Numbered from the stretch's first letter, positions 9,590 through 18,357 are shown. The stretch is DNA of 64,000 bases from Clostridiales bacterium (GCA_019418305.1 DYCA01000005.1:8384-72383), one strand, 5' to 3'. Numbers and translations: made by a program. The notes: generated by a model from the letters alone, not told the origin.

Positions 9590-9661
9590 ACTTTTTCAGC
9601 AAATTGCACAGTACCGACGTGCACGAGCACGCAACACCCCTTTTTCCCGCTGTTCCGCCTC

Positions 9662-10834
9662 TTAAATGCGCGCCACACCCGAGTCGCGCGCTGCCTGTGC
9701 AACCGCATCCGCAACCGCACGGATGACCTTTTTGTCAAACGCCATCGGCATAATATATTCCGGGGTCAGCTCCTCGTCCGATACGCAGTAAGCAATCGCC
9801 TTGGCAGCGGCGAGCTTCATTTCCTCGTTGATATCACTTGCGCGCACATCCAGCGCACCGCGGAAAATCCCCGGGAACGCAAGCACGTTGTTAATCTGGT
9901 TGGGATAATCCGACCGGCCGGTACCGACGACCGCCGCGCCGCCCTTTTTCGCATCCTCCGGCCAGATTTCCGGCACCGGATTTGCCATGGCAAACACCAT
10001 TGGATTTGCCGCCATGGTGGCAACCATTTCGCTGGTCAGCACCTGCGGAGCCGACATGCCGAAAAACACATCCGCACCCTTGATGGCGTCCTCCAGCGTA
10101 CCGGTCATGTGGCTGCGGTTGGTGACCTTTGCCATCTCGGCCTGCGCAGGATTCAAACGCTCGTCACCCTCGCAGACAATACCGAACCGCTCGACCATGG
10201 TCACGTCACGAATACCGAGGAACATCAGGAACTTCGTCACCGCAATCGCGGCCGCACCGCAGCCATTGACCACCATCTTGATATCCTCTACCTTGCGACC
10301 GGTCAGACGGCAGGCGTTGATGAGCGCCGCCCCACAGCAGACCGCTGTGCCGTGCTGGTCATCGTGGAACACCGGAATATCACAGACCTCCTTGAGCTTG
10401 CGCTCAATCTCAAAGCAGCGCGGCGCGGCGATGTCCTCCAGATTGATGCCGCCGAACGAGCCGGAGATCAGCTGGATCGTTCGCACTATTTCATCCACAT
10501 CCTTGCTCTTGACGCAAAGCGGGAACGCATCCACGTCCGCAAACGCCTTGAACAGCGCGCACTTTCCCTCCATAACCGGCATACCGGCCTCCGGACCGAT
10601 GTCGCCAAGGCCCAGCACTGCCGTGCCGTCCGTAATAACGGCAACCAGATTATGCCGGCGGGTATAGGTGTAGCTCAAGGACGGGTCATCCTTAATTTTC
10701 AGACACGGCTCGGCAACACCCGGCGTATAGGCAATCGAAAGATCCTCCTTGCTGTTGACCTCGCAGCGTGCCATAACCTCGATTTTACCGCCCCACTGCT
10801 CATGCGCCTTCAGAGCGCGCTCTTTTAAATCCAT
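9662..10834 (-). CDS. NAD(P)-dependent malic enzyme
   Basis: Oxidative decarboxylation of malate to pyruvate and CO2. The 390-residue protein is the short bacterial form, without the C-terminal phosphotransacetylase domain. Visible elements are SIAYTPGVAEPC, the catalytic region VITDGTAVLGLGDIGPEAGMPVMEGK, VFHDDQHGTAVCCGAAL, the nucleotide-binding VVNGCGAAAIAV, and VFAMANPVPEIWPEDA. Start ATG 10834 follows GGAGG by 10 bases. It lies between iolE and the transketolase genes, but a terminator separates it from the latter, so it is probably its own transcript. It could take malate made from inositol or serve general anaplerosis; the sequence does not decide. Confidence 0.92.
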   Translation of the reverse strand: MDLKERALKAHEQWGGKIEVMARCEVNSKEDLSIAYTPGVAEPCLKIKDDPSLSYTYTRRHNLVAVITDGTAVLGLGDIGPEAGMPVMEGKCALFKAFADVDAFPLCVKSKDVDEIVRTIQLISGSFGGINLEDIAAPRCFEIERKLKEVCDIPVFHDDQHGTAVCCGAALINACRLTGRKVEDIKMVVNGCGAAAIAVTKFLMFLGIRDVTMVERFGIVCEGDERLNPAQAEMAKVTNRSHMTGTLEDAIKGADVFFGMSAPQVLTSEMVATMAANPMVFAMANPVPEIWPEDAKKGGAAVVGTGRSDYPNQINNVLAFPGIFRGALDVRASDINEEMKLAAAKAIAYCVSDEELTPEYIMPMAFDKKVIRAVADAVAQAARDSGVARI

Positions 10835-10936
10835 ATTATTGTTTCCTCCATTGGCTTTCCGCACAAGATTTATTAGTATCAGTTTACCGCAAAATTCCCC
10901 TTCTGCATAGAGGCAGAATGGACAAACCCGTCAAAC

Positions 10937-10967
10937 AGAAAAGGCGCGCTGCCGATGCAGCGCGCCT
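10937..10967 (-). terminator. rho-independent terminator after the transketolase genes
   Basis: GGCGCGCTGC and GCAGCGCGCC form a 10-bp perfect stem with a 4-base loop, followed on the minus strand by TTTTCTG. It lies 14 bases past the stop of the transketolase C-terminal subunit. Confidence 0.85.
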
Positions 10968-10980
10968 GCGTTCTGTTTAA

Positions 10981-11946
10981 TTACTTGCGGGAAATTGCCT
11001 TCTTGGCAGCCTCGACGATGTGTGCTGCAGTCAGGCCGTATTCCTCACGCAGGAAGCTCTCCGCGCCAACCTGGCCGAAGCGATCCTCAACGCCGACCAT
11101 CTCCATCGGAACCGGGCAGTTCTGGATGACAACGTTGGCAATCGCGGAACCAAGGCCGCACTTGACCTGATGGTTCTCTGCGGTTACGATCGCGCCGCAC
11201 TCCTTGGCAGAGTCGATGATGAGCTGCTCGTCCAGCGGCTTCCAGGTGAACATGTCAATCACCTTTGCGGAAATGCCCTCAGCAGCCAGCTGCTCCTCAG
11301 CCTTGAGTGCCTCGTCCACCATGATGCCGGAAGCGATGATGGCAACATCCTTGCCTTCCTTCAGGGTGACGCCCTTGCCGATCTCGAAGTCGGACCCGTC
11401 GCCGTAAACAGTAGTGAAGGTCTTGCGGATCATGCGCATGTAAGAGAACTTGCCGGATTCCGCCAGCTTCTTGGTCAGGCAGTTGATCTGTGCGTAGTCG
11501 ACCGGATCAACAACAACTGCGTCCGGAATAGACATGTACAGTGCGCAATCCTCAAACGGCATATGGGTGCCGCCGTTGTATGCTGCACATACGCCGGGGT
11601 CAGAACCGACGATATGTACCGGCAGCTTTGCATAAGCTGCGCTCATGAACGCCTGGTCAAATGCACGGCGGGAGGCAAAGCAGCCGAAAGAGTGCACGAA
11701 TACGGTCTTGCCCGTTGCGCACAGGCCGGCAGATACGCCAACAGCGTTAGCTTCCGCGATACCTGCGTTGATGGTACGCTCCGGGAAAGCCTTTGCCAGC
11801 TTGCCGGTGTTAATGCAGTTTTCGAGGTCACAGTCAACATGCATGACCGTGGGGTCCTTCTCCATCATCTCGAGCATCGCGGTAACGTAACCGTCGCGGT
11901 TTGCACGAGAATCCTTTTCGTGTTTGCCAATCAAAGTAAAGCTCAT
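10981..11946 (-). CDS. transketolase family protein, C-terminal (pyrimidine-binding) subunit
   Basis: Second half of a split, thiamine-diphosphate-dependent transketolase, 321 residues. The TPP-activating Glu is kept in NAGIAEANAVGVSAG, and the C-terminal domain is complete (VDMFTWKPLD, VTAENHQVKCGLG). It differs from ordinary split transketolases in the active-site loop: the usual DGASHQ-type motif reads NGGTHMPFED, and the region is SDPGVCAAYNGG. This suggests a changed sugar pocket, although the loop His remains. It is 14 bases downstream of the N-terminal subunit gene and ends at a terminator. In this inositol region I propose that it acts on 2-deoxy-5-keto-gluconate; an ordinary pentose-phosphate role is the alternative. 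Confidence 0.9.
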   Translation of the reverse strand: MSFTLIGKHEKDSRANRDGYVTAMLEMMEKDPTVMHVDCDLENCINTGKLAKAFPERTINAGIAEANAVGVSAGLCATGKTVFVHSFGCFASRRAFDQAFMSAAYAKLPVHIVGSDPGVCAAYNGGTHMPFEDCALYMSIPDAVVVDPVDYAQINCLTKKLAESGKFSYMRMIRKTFTTVYGDGSDFEIGKGVTLKEGKDVAIIASGIMVDEALKAEEQLAAEGISAKVIDMFTWKPLDEQLIIDSAKECGAIVTAENHQVKCGLGSAIANVVIQNCPVPMEMVGVEDRFGQVGAESFLREEYGLTAAHIVEAAKKAISRK

Positions 11947-11960
11947 GTTCGTACCCTCCC

Positions 11961-12812
11961 TTACTGTGCCTTGATCTCAGCGAGCTGCTTCTCAGCATAG
12001 GCAATAGCTTCATCCCACTGCTCCTTGGACGGCTGAGAAGAATGCGCGCCCGTACCGTCGGCAAAGGTAGCGCCCTTGCCCTTGACCGTGTTCAGCACAA
12101 TGCAGGTCGGCACGCCCTTGGTGGCGTAAGCATTCTGAATCGCGTCGTAAATCTGCTCAACATCGTTGCCGTCTTCGCACTCGACTACGTTCCAGCCGAA
12201 CGCTGCAAACTTGGCGCCAATGCCCTTGGCATGCTTCATGACCTTCTCGCATGCACCGTCGAGCTGATACTTGTTGTCGTCGACAAAGCAAACCAGATTA
12301 TCCAGCTGATAATGTACCGCAAACTGAGCGCCTTCCCAAATCTGGCCCTCGTCCGCCTCGCCGTCGCCGACAAACACGAATACATGATTGTCGCGGCCGT
12401 CGATTTTGTTGCCGAGCGCCGCGCCCGTAGCGGTGGACATGCCCTGACCGAGCGAACCGGTGGTCAGGTCAACACCGGGGGTCTTGGTGCGGTCGGTATG
12501 GGACGGGAAGTTGGTGTGCGGCTGGTTGAGCGTATAGGCATCCTCAATCGGATAGAAGCCCTTCAAGCCGAGGGTGGCGTACATTGCCGGGCCAGCATGT
12601 CCCTTGGACAGCACGCACCAGTCACGATCCTCCCAGCGGGGATTCTTCGGATCAATCTTCATTACTTCACCATACAGAACGGCCAGCGCGTCAATGATGG
12701 ACATCGAACCGCCCACATGACCAAAGCCGAGCGAGCCGATGGTTTTCAGGGTTTCCAAACGGATTTCCTGCGCAAATACGCGAAGCTCCTGCATCTTTTC
12801 TGCTTTCTGCAT
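11961..12812 (-). CDS. transketolase family protein, N-terminal (TPP-binding) subunit
   Basis: First half of the split transketolase, 283 residues. It carries GSLGFGHVGGSMSIIDALAVLYG, the CVLSKGHAGPAMYATL loop with its catalytic His, TGSLGQGMSTATGAALG, and the TPP/Mg motif GDGEADEGQIWEGAQFAVHYQLDNLVCFVDDNK. Start ATG 12812 has AGGCAGG 8 bases upstream; a GTG three codons earlier is the alternative. It is the first gene of a two-gene operon with its own promoter (12899-12927). The leader carries a hairpin (ACAGCGGC/GCCGCTGT, 12868-12887). The gene is divergent from the DeoR-type regulator, which may control it. Confidence 0.92.
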   Translation of the reverse strand: MQKAEKMQELRVFAQEIRLETLKTIGSLGFGHVGGSMSIIDALAVLYGEVMKIDPKNPRWEDRDWCVLSKGHAGPAMYATLGLKGFYPIEDAYTLNQPHTNFPSHTDRTKTPGVDLTTGSLGQGMSTATGAALGNKIDGRDNHVFVFVGDGEADEGQIWEGAQFAVHYQLDNLVCFVDDNKYQLDGACEKVMKHAKGIGAKFAAFGWNVVECEDGNDVEQIYDAIQNAYATKGVPTCIVLNTVKGKGATFADGTGAHSSQPSKEQWDEAIAYAEKQLAEIKAQ

Positions 12813-12898
12813 TGCATACACCTGCCTAATTCAAAATATTTTCTCTCCACGGAACAGGTTCCGGCAACAGCGGCGGCTGGCCGCTGTATATCGATTAC

Positions 12899-12927
12899 AG
12901 TGTATCACCAAGCTACCCAAATTTCAA
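12899..12927 (-). promoter_or_regulatory. predicted promoter of the transketolase operon
   Basis: Minus strand TTGAAA (12927-12922), 17 bases, TACACT (12904-12899). Just upstream lie two direct copies of TTCACA (12934-12939 and 12946-12951), 12 bases apart, which could be a regulator site. Confidence 0.5.
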
Positions 12928-13360
12928 CCAGAATTCACACATTTGTTCACAAAAATTCCACCCCTTGTTTTGTACTCTTCGGAATATTTTATAAAAAATC
13001 GCTGGCTTTTTTTTGAAATTTGTTTGTTATGTATTGGTTGTATTTCTGTATTTTCTTGGGCATCTTATTGCAGCATTCCTGCTGCGTTCCTCAATTTTTG
13101 CTGCCTGTCCAGCCACTTGACAGATATGACCAAAAAACAACCACCTTATTTCCACGAAGAAATATTTTTAAATTCAATTTTCCCTTTTTAATCCCAAAAA
13201 CATTGCTGCGTTCACGCTCCCGCACGTAATAGTTTGTAATTATTGAACACATTCACCCATTTTCGCCATTTTTTGAACCAGTAGACATTTTATGCATTTT
13301 TTGATAAACTATAAAAAGTTATTCTGGTTAATTTTCGGGTAAGAATGGGGAAAAGGGAAG
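12928..13360. other. non-coding region between transketolase operon and DeoR-type gene
   Basis: About 430 AT-rich bases with no convincing gene on either strand. It holds the divergent promoter regions, the TTCACA direct repeats, and TGACCAAAAAA near 13128. That last element fits the Bacillus IolR half-site pattern WRAYCAADARD once, without a clear tandem partner. A ribosome site (GGGGAAAAGGG) precedes the DeoR-type ATG. Confidence 0.5.
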
Positions 13361-14116
13361 ATGAAAGTCAGCCGTCTCAATTCAATTGAACAATATGTTA
13401 TCTCACGCGAAACTGTCAGCATTGATGAATTATGCGAGGTTTTCGGTGTTTCCAAGAACACCATCCGCCGCGATTTGAACGAGCTTGAGGTGCGCGGACA
13501 TATCACTAAGGTATACGGCGGCGTTACCGCCACCGTCCCCTCCGGCGCTGTGCCGACACCTATCCGTTCCGGACTCAATCCGATTGACAAATCTCTCATC
13601 GGCCGTCTGGCCGCAGAGGAGGTTGCCGACGGCGATACCATCTTTATTGATTCCGGCACGACAACATTGTGCCTGCTGCGTTTTCTGGTCGCCAAAAAGC
13701 GTATCACCATCATCACGCATTCGCTCGGCGCGCTCAGCGAGGCATCCAAATACGATAATCTCAACATTATTTCGCTTGGCGGTATCTACAGCCCTACAAC
13801 CGACTCGTTTGTCGGTCTGTCCACGATTGAATCACTCAGCGCCATGCGCATCAACAAGGCCTTCATGGGCGCCACCGGCGTGTCTCTGACCGCAGGCATG
13901 ACCAACACCACCTTCCTGGAGGCGGAAATTAAGCGTGCGGTTGTCCACCGCGCGGATATGATTTACGGTATGGTCGATTCCTCCAAAATCGGCAAAGAGG
14001 CCATTGTCACCTTCTGTCATCTGAAGGATTTGACCGCCTTTATCACCGACCGTGAACCGCCGAAGGAATATGTTGACCTGTGCCGGCAGGAAAACGTCAA
14101 GCTCCGGTTTGAATGA
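13361..14116 (+). CDS. DeoR/GlpR family transcriptional regulator
   Basis: Sugar-sensing repressor, 251 residues. The N-terminal winged helix (RLNSIEQYVISRETVSIDELCEVFGVSKNTIRRDLNELEVRG) ends with the family's HITKVYGG. It is followed by the sugar-phosphate-binding DeoR C domain (IFIDSGTTTLCLLRFL, IITHSLGAL, ISLGGIYSPTTDSFVG). Family members such as IolR and GlpR respond to phosphorylated pathway intermediates. It is divergent from the transketolase operon and sits among iol genes, so control of inositol or transketolase genes is likely but not shown. A strong hairpin follows the stop. Confidence 0.92.
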   Translation: MKVSRLNSIEQYVISRETVSIDELCEVFGVSKNTIRRDLNELEVRGHITKVYGGVTATVPSGAVPTPIRSGLNPIDKSLIGRLAAEEVADGDTIFIDSGTTTLCLLRFLVAKKRITIITHSLGALSEASKYDNLNIISLGGIYSPTTDSFVGLSTIESLSAMRINKAFMGATGVSLTAGMTNTTFLEAEIKRAVVHRADMIYGMVDSSKIGKEAIVTFCHLKDLTAFITDREPPKEYVDLCRQENVKLRFE

Positions 14117-14158
14117 CTACAACACTACGGTGACATAGCTTCTCATTGTAACAAAATT

Positions 14159-14202
14159 AACGGGCGGCTTCGGATTGCATCCGAAGCCGCCCGTTTTCTT
14201 TT
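14159..14202. terminator. bidirectional terminator between DeoR-type and AraC-type genes
   Basis: A perfect 14-bp stem (CGGGCGGCTTCGGA and its complement) with a 5-base loop, followed by TTTTCTTTT on plus and TTAATTTT on minus. It lies between the convergent ends of the two regulator genes. Confidence 0.85.
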
Positions 14203-14209
14203 CCCGATA

Positions 14210-15091
14210 TTACGCCAGACTGTTTTTCCGGTAATTTGAGGGTGAAACACCATAAACCGCACGAAACCGCTTGATAAAATAACTGAAATTATCAAATCCG
14301 ACGTTAAAACCGACCTCCATCACCGGCAGGTCGCTCTCGCGCAGCAGACGGGCCGCCTGCTCGATGCGCAGGGAGTTGATGTGCTGCGTGAACGTCCGTC
14401 CGAAATTCTCCCGAAAGAAACTGCTGAAATACTGTGGTGACAGGCCGAAATGCGCCGCTACCGCGGTCAGCGACAAAGGCTCGGTGAAATGCGCACCCAG
14501 ATACCCCACAATCTCCTTGAGCTGCCGCGCCTTATAATCCGCGCCCGGGCGCACCCTCTTACCGGTCAACAGCCCGACCTGCGCACATACCGCCACGATG
14601 CCGAGCAGCGCCGCCTTGACCGCAAGCTGGTATCCCGGCGCCCGTGCCAAGCAGGCGCGCACAATCTGCGCTAACAGCGCTCGCACCTCCCGCTGTCCGT
14701 CCTCTCCTGCACGCAAGCTGGTTGCAAACCGCAGACGACCTTCTGCAAGCGGTGCAAGCAGCTCCGTTTCCGCCTGATCCGCACGCGCAAACTGCAAAAA
14801 ATCCGCTGCAAACACAAAAGATCGAAACTGGTTTTCCCGTCCCGCCGCGCGGATTTCATGCAGTTCTTCTCCCGCAGCGAAAAACACGTCCCCATGCTCT
14901 CCCTCGTAAACATGGTCGGCAATGGTCAGCGACACATGTCCTGCATCCACCGTGATAATCTCCAATTCCGGATGCCAGTGATAGGGAATAAAGTCACTGT
15001 CATCCGCCTCGCTACCATCCAGCGCAGGATAAATCTGAAAGGGAAACGCCTGTGTGCCGTGTTCCCGTTTTTCCCGCCTTGCCGCGTCCAT
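14210..15091 (-). CDS. AraC family transcriptional regulator
   Basis: 293-residue activator. The N-terminal cupin sensor reads FIPYHWHPELEIITVDAGHVSL and GDVFFAAGEELHEI. The C-terminal double helix-turn-helix includes LTAVAAHFGLSPQYFSSFFRENFGRTFTQHINSLRIEQAARLL and VGFNVGFDNFSYFIKRFRAVYGVSPSNYRK. I place the start at ATG 15091, 6 bases after GGAGG; the open frame upstream runs into the iolB promoter region. It is divergent from iolB-iolD, so it probably regulates them. Tandem ACAAACG-type repeats at 15180-15199 in the shared gap are possible binding sites. Confidence 0.9.
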   Translation of the reverse strand: MDAARREKREHGTQAFPFQIYPALDGSEADDSDFIPYHWHPELEIITVDAGHVSLTIADHVYEGEHGDVFFAAGEELHEIRAAGRENQFRSFVFAADFLQFARADQAETELLAPLAEGRLRFATSLRAGEDGQREVRALLAQIVRACLARAPGYQLAVKAALLGIVAVCAQVGLLTGKRVRPGADYKARQLKEIVGYLGAHFTEPLSLTAVAAHFGLSPQYFSSFFRENFGRTFTQHINSLRIEQAARLLRESDLPVMEVGFNVGFDNFSYFIKRFRAVYGVSPSNYRKNSLA

Positions 15092-15428
15092 TTCATCCCT
15101 CCGCATTTTCCTTAAAATAGTGTTATTGTTCATGAAGATATTGCAAGCATTTTTGTCGCTATCTGCTATAATTATAGTTACAAACGGGAACAAACGCAAG
15201 AGAACGAAATTAAAAAATCGTATTTTTGTTGTATCATTTGACAGAAGAACCGAGCCGGTTTTTGTGCTAAATGACAAAGAGTTCCCGCGCAGCAGCGAAT
15301 GCGTTGAAAGCATTTGCTGCCGCATGTTATAATGAAGGTTGGACAGCCTTATCGTGGCTGACCGCCAACCGCCCGGCCAAAATGCCGGACGCTGTACCAA
15401 AAAAATCTTTTTTTGGAGGGAAACAGTT
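15092..15428. other. divergent control region between AraC-type regulator and iolB
   Basis: 337 non-coding bases. I see two tandem decamers (ACAAACGGGA, ACAAACGCAA at 15180-15199), an isolated TTGACA at 15238, the iolB promoter at 15304-15333, and a cre-like site at 15305-15318. The last 100 bases form a leader ending in GGAGG before iolB. Confidence 0.5.
15304..15333 (+). promoter_or_regulatory. predicted iolB-iolD promoter with overlapping cre-like site
   Basis: TTGAAA (15304-15309), 18 bases, TATAAT (15328-15333) with an extended TG upstream of the -10. Overlapping it, TGAAAGCATTTGCT (15305-15318) matches the CcpA cre consensus TGWAARCGNTWNCA at 12 of 14 positions. This would allow catabolite repression of the iol genes. 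Confidence 0.55.
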
Positions 15429-16235
15429 ATGTACATTGATAAGCAAGTCAAGCGCGGATACAACGAATATATCCGTCTGGACGAGGGCATCGGCAAGGAC
15501 GCCATGATGGACGTTGCCCTGCTCGTAATGGAGGATGGCGACACCTACTCTTTCGAGGAGCCGGAAAAGGAACTGGCTGCTCTGGTATTTGACGGCAAGT
15601 GCACACTCGAATGGGATGACCAGTCCTACGATGTTGACCGTCCCAATCCGTTCGACTACAACCCGTCCTGCCTGCATGTCTGCAAGGGTACCAAGGTCAA
15701 GATTACCGCACACGGTCCCTGCAATATCTATATTCAGAAGACCTTAAACGACAAGACCTTCCCGAACAAAATGTATAAGCCGGAAGACACCGACACTTGG
15801 GCGCGCGGCAATCAGGGCGAGCTGATGGGCTGCATCAAGCGTGATGTGCGCACCTGCTTCGATCTGGACAACGCCCCCTACTCCAACATGGTGCTGGGCG
15901 AGGTTGTCAACCTGCCGGGCAAGTGGTCGAGCTATCCGCCGCATCATCATCCGCAGCCGGAGTGCTACTTCTATCGCTATGACAAGCCGATGGGCTTCGG
16001 CGCAGGCTGGGGCAACGGCGAAATCTACGAGACCCATCACAACGGCCTTGCCATCATCACCGACAAGATGCACTCTCAGGTTACCGCTCCGGGCTACTCC
16101 TGCTGCTATGCTTGGGGCATCCGTCATCTGCCGGGCAATCCGTGGGATAAGACCCGTATCGACGACGAGGAGCATCTGTGGCTGCTCGCGGACGACGCCA
16201 ATGATCACATCTGGCACTGCCCGACCGGCAACTGA
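15429..16235 (+). CDS. iolB: 5-deoxy-glucuronate isomerase IolB
   Basis: IolB isomerises 5-deoxy-D-glucuronate to 2-deoxy-5-keto-D-gluconate (DKG), the fourth step of inositol breakdown. The 268-residue bicupin has the metal-binding stretch SSYPPHHHPQPECYFYRYDKP with clustered His. The second site is in THHNGLAIITDKMHSQVTAPGYSCCYAWGIRHLPG. The start ATG follows GGAGG by 7 bases. It is the first gene of a two-gene plus-strand operon with iolD, 56 bases apart. Confidence 0.93.
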   Translation: MYIDKQVKRGYNEYIRLDEGIGKDAMMDVALLVMEDGDTYSFEEPEKELAALVFDGKCTLEWDDQSYDVDRPNPFDYNPSCLHVCKGTKVKITAHGPCNIYIQKTLNDKTFPNKMYKPEDTDTWARGNQGELMGCIKRDVRTCFDLDNAPYSNMVLGEVVNLPGKWSSYPPHHHPQPECYFYRYDKPMGFGAGWGNGEIYETHHNGLAIITDKMHSQVTAPGYSCCYAWGIRHLPGNPWDKTRIDDEEHLWLLADDANDHIWHCPTGN

Positions 16236-16291
16236 GCCTTTTCTAATCCCGATTGAAGAAACAGAATCTTTTTTAGGAGGAACATAAACCT

Positions 16292-18262
16292 ATGAAGCAT
16301 ATGGAAACGGTACGCCTGACCGCTTCTCAGGCGCTCGTTCGCTTCCTCGAAAACCAGTATGTCAGCTACATTGACATGGATGGCAACGAGCAGGAGCACA
16401 AGTTTGTCAAGGGCATTTTCATGCTGCCCGGTCACGGCAACGTTGTCGGCTTTGCCAACGGCGTTGAGCAGGAACTGAAGGACATGGTTGTCTATCAGGG
16501 CAAGAACGAGCAGGGCATGGCGCTGGCCGCTGTCGGCTATGCCAAGCAGATGCGCCGCAAGCAGATCTTCGCTGCGACCTCTTCTGTCGGCCCCGGCGCA
16601 TGCAACATGGTAACCGCCGCTGCAACCGCTACCGCCAACAACATCCCGGTTCTCATTCTGCCGGGCGATATTTACGCTTCCCGTCAGCCTGACCCGGTTC
16701 TCCAGCAGATGGAGCAGCCCCAGAACCTGACCATTTCCGCGCACGATGCATTCCAGGCTGTCACCAAGTATTGGGGCCGCATCAACCGTCCGGAGCAGGT
16801 TATGACCGACATGATTTCCGCAATGCGCGTGCTGACCGATACCGCCAACACCGGTGCGGTTGCAATCTCCCTGCCGCAGGACGTACAGGCGGAAGCCTAT
16901 GACTATCCGGTTGATTTCTTCAAGAAGCGCGTATGGCGCATTGACCGCCGTCCGATCACCAAGTACGCACTGGAGAAGGCTGTCGAGGTCATTAAGACCG
17001 CCAAGAAGCCGCTTCTTATCTGCGGCGGCGGCGTTCGCTATGCAGAAGCGCACAAGGTGTTCAAGAAGTTCGCAGAAGACTTCGGTATTGCGTTTGGCGA
17101 GACTCAGGCGGGCAAGAGCGCTGTAGAGTGGACCCACGAGCTGAACCTCGGCGGTCTGGGCACCACCGGCGGCATTGCAGCCAACAAGCTGGCTCATGAG
17201 GCGGATGTTGTCATCGGCGTCGGCACTCGCTACACCGACTTCACCACCGCTTCCAAGTGGCTGTACCGTACGGACGCCAAGTTTGTTAACATCAATCCGT
17301 CCGAGTTCCAGGCATACAAGATGGACGCTACCCCGGTTGTGGCCGATGCCAACGAGGCACTGACCGCCATCGGCGAAGAGCTTAAGAAGATCGGCTACCA
17401 CACCGATGCCGCTTATGCGGAAGAAGTTGCCGCACTGCGCAAGGAGTGGTTCACCGAAGTAGAGCGTCTGGACAACTGTGTCTACACCGACAAGGATTCC
17501 TTTGTTCCGGAAATCAACGATGCAAACCGTCAGTGTGTTGAAAAGTACATCGAGGATACCGGCTGCAAGCTGTGCCAGACTGCGGTACTCGGTGCTATCA
17601 ACCATCTGATCGATGACGACGCCATCGTCTGCGCGGCTGCCGGCTCCCTGCCGGGCGACATGCAGGGTCTGTGGCGCGCCTCCAAGATTAACACCTATCA
17701 CATGGAATACGGCTATTCCTGCATGGGTTACGAAATCGCTTCTGCACTGGGTGCAAAGCTCGCTTGCCCGGACAAGGAAGTCTACGCAATGTGCGGCGAC
17801 GGCTCGTTCGACATGCTGCACTCCGAACTGATTACCTCCGTCCAGATTGGCAAGAAGATCAACGTCATGCTGTTTGATAACGCTTCCTTTGGCTGCATCA
17901 ACAACCTCGAGGTTGGTCAGGGCAACGCCTGCATCTGCACTGAGAAGAACATGCTGGAAGAGGGCGTAACCAACGGCATCCATAAGGGCAAGGTCATCCA
18001 GATTGACTATGCGGCCATCGGTGCAGCATACGGCTGCAAGACCTACACCGTCAAAACGATGGATGAACTCAAGGCTGCCATTGAAGACGCCAAGAAGCAG
18101 ACCGTTTCCACTGTTATTGATATGAGGGTTCTGCCTAAGACGATGTCTGCCGGTTATGAGAACTGGTGGCGCGTCGGCGTAGCAGAAGTTTCCACCAAGC
18201 CGGAAGTTCAGGCTGCGCGCAAGGCAATTGAAGAGCATTTGTACGAAGCTCGTCACTATTGA
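16292..18262 (+). CDS. iolD: 3D-(3,5/4)-trihydroxycyclohexane-1,2-dione acylhydrolase IolD
   Basis: TPP-dependent ring-opening hydrolase that converts the IolE product to 5-deoxy-D-glucuronate. The 656-residue protein follows the acetolactate-synthase plan. It has an N-terminal pyrimidine domain ([34 protein letters not shown] with the catalytic Glu, [23 protein letters not shown]), a central domain ([12 protein letters not shown]), and the C-terminal TPP/Mg motif [30 protein letters not shown]. Start ATG 16292 has AGGAGG upstream. With IolE and IolB it gives a complete route from inosose to DKG. Confidence 0.95.
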   Translation: MKHMETVRLTASQALVRFLENQYVSYIDMDGNEQEHKFVKGIFMLPGHGNVVGFANGVEQELKDMVVYQGKNEQGMALAAVGYAKQMRRKQIFAATSSVGPGACNMVTAAATATANNIPVLILPGDIYASRQPDPVLQQMEQPQNLTISAHDAFQAVTKYWGRINRPEQVMTDMISAMRVLTDTANTGAVAISLPQDVQAEAYDYPVDFFKKRVWRIDRRPITKYALEKAVEVIKTAKKPLLICGGGVRYAEAHKVFKKFAEDFGIAFGETQAGKSAVEWTHELNLGGLGTTGGIAANKLAHEADVVIGVGTRYTDFTTASKWLYRTDAKFVNINPSEFQAYKMDATPVVADANEALTAIGEELKKIGYHTDAAYAEEVAALRKEWFTEVERLDNCVYTDKDSFVPEINDANRQCVEKYIEDTGCKLCQTAVLGAINHLIDDDAIVCAAAGSLPGDMQGLWRASKINTYHMEYGYSCMGYEIASALGAKLACPDKEVYAMCGDGSFDMLHSELITSVQIGKKINVMLFDNASFGCINNLEVGQGNACICTEKNMLEEGVTNGIHKGKVIQIDYAAIGAAYGCKTYTVKTMDELKAAIEDAKKQTVSTVIDMRVLPKTMSAGYENWWRVGVAEVSTKPEVQAARKAIEEHLYEARHY

Positions 18263-18282
18263 TCTCTCTCTTACTCTCAATA

Positions 18283-18318
18283 AAGAGCGCCTTCGGGAAA
18301 TTTCCCGAAGGCGCTCTT
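18283..18318. terminator. terminator between iolD and the VOC gene (36-bp perfect palindrome)
   Basis: A gap-free perfect palindrome of 36 bp starting AAGAGCGCCTTCGGGAAA. It serves the convergent ends of iolD and the VOC gene. Trailing T-runs are weak on plus (TTCCATT) and somewhat better on minus (TTTATT). Confidence 0.8.
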
Positions 18319-18357
18319 CCATTATGGTATGTTTTATAGATAAAATCAGCTGCTAAC

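Noticed and set aside
15092-15544. 5' extension of the AraC-type gene to 444 residues
   Set aside because: The extension overlaps the iolB control region and has no family similarity; ATG 15091 has a good ribosome site.
16205-18322. 705-codon open frame on the minus strand opposite iolD
   Set aside because: Codon bias of iolD on the other strand creates it; the protein shows no recognisable domain and the frame covers the iolD terminator.
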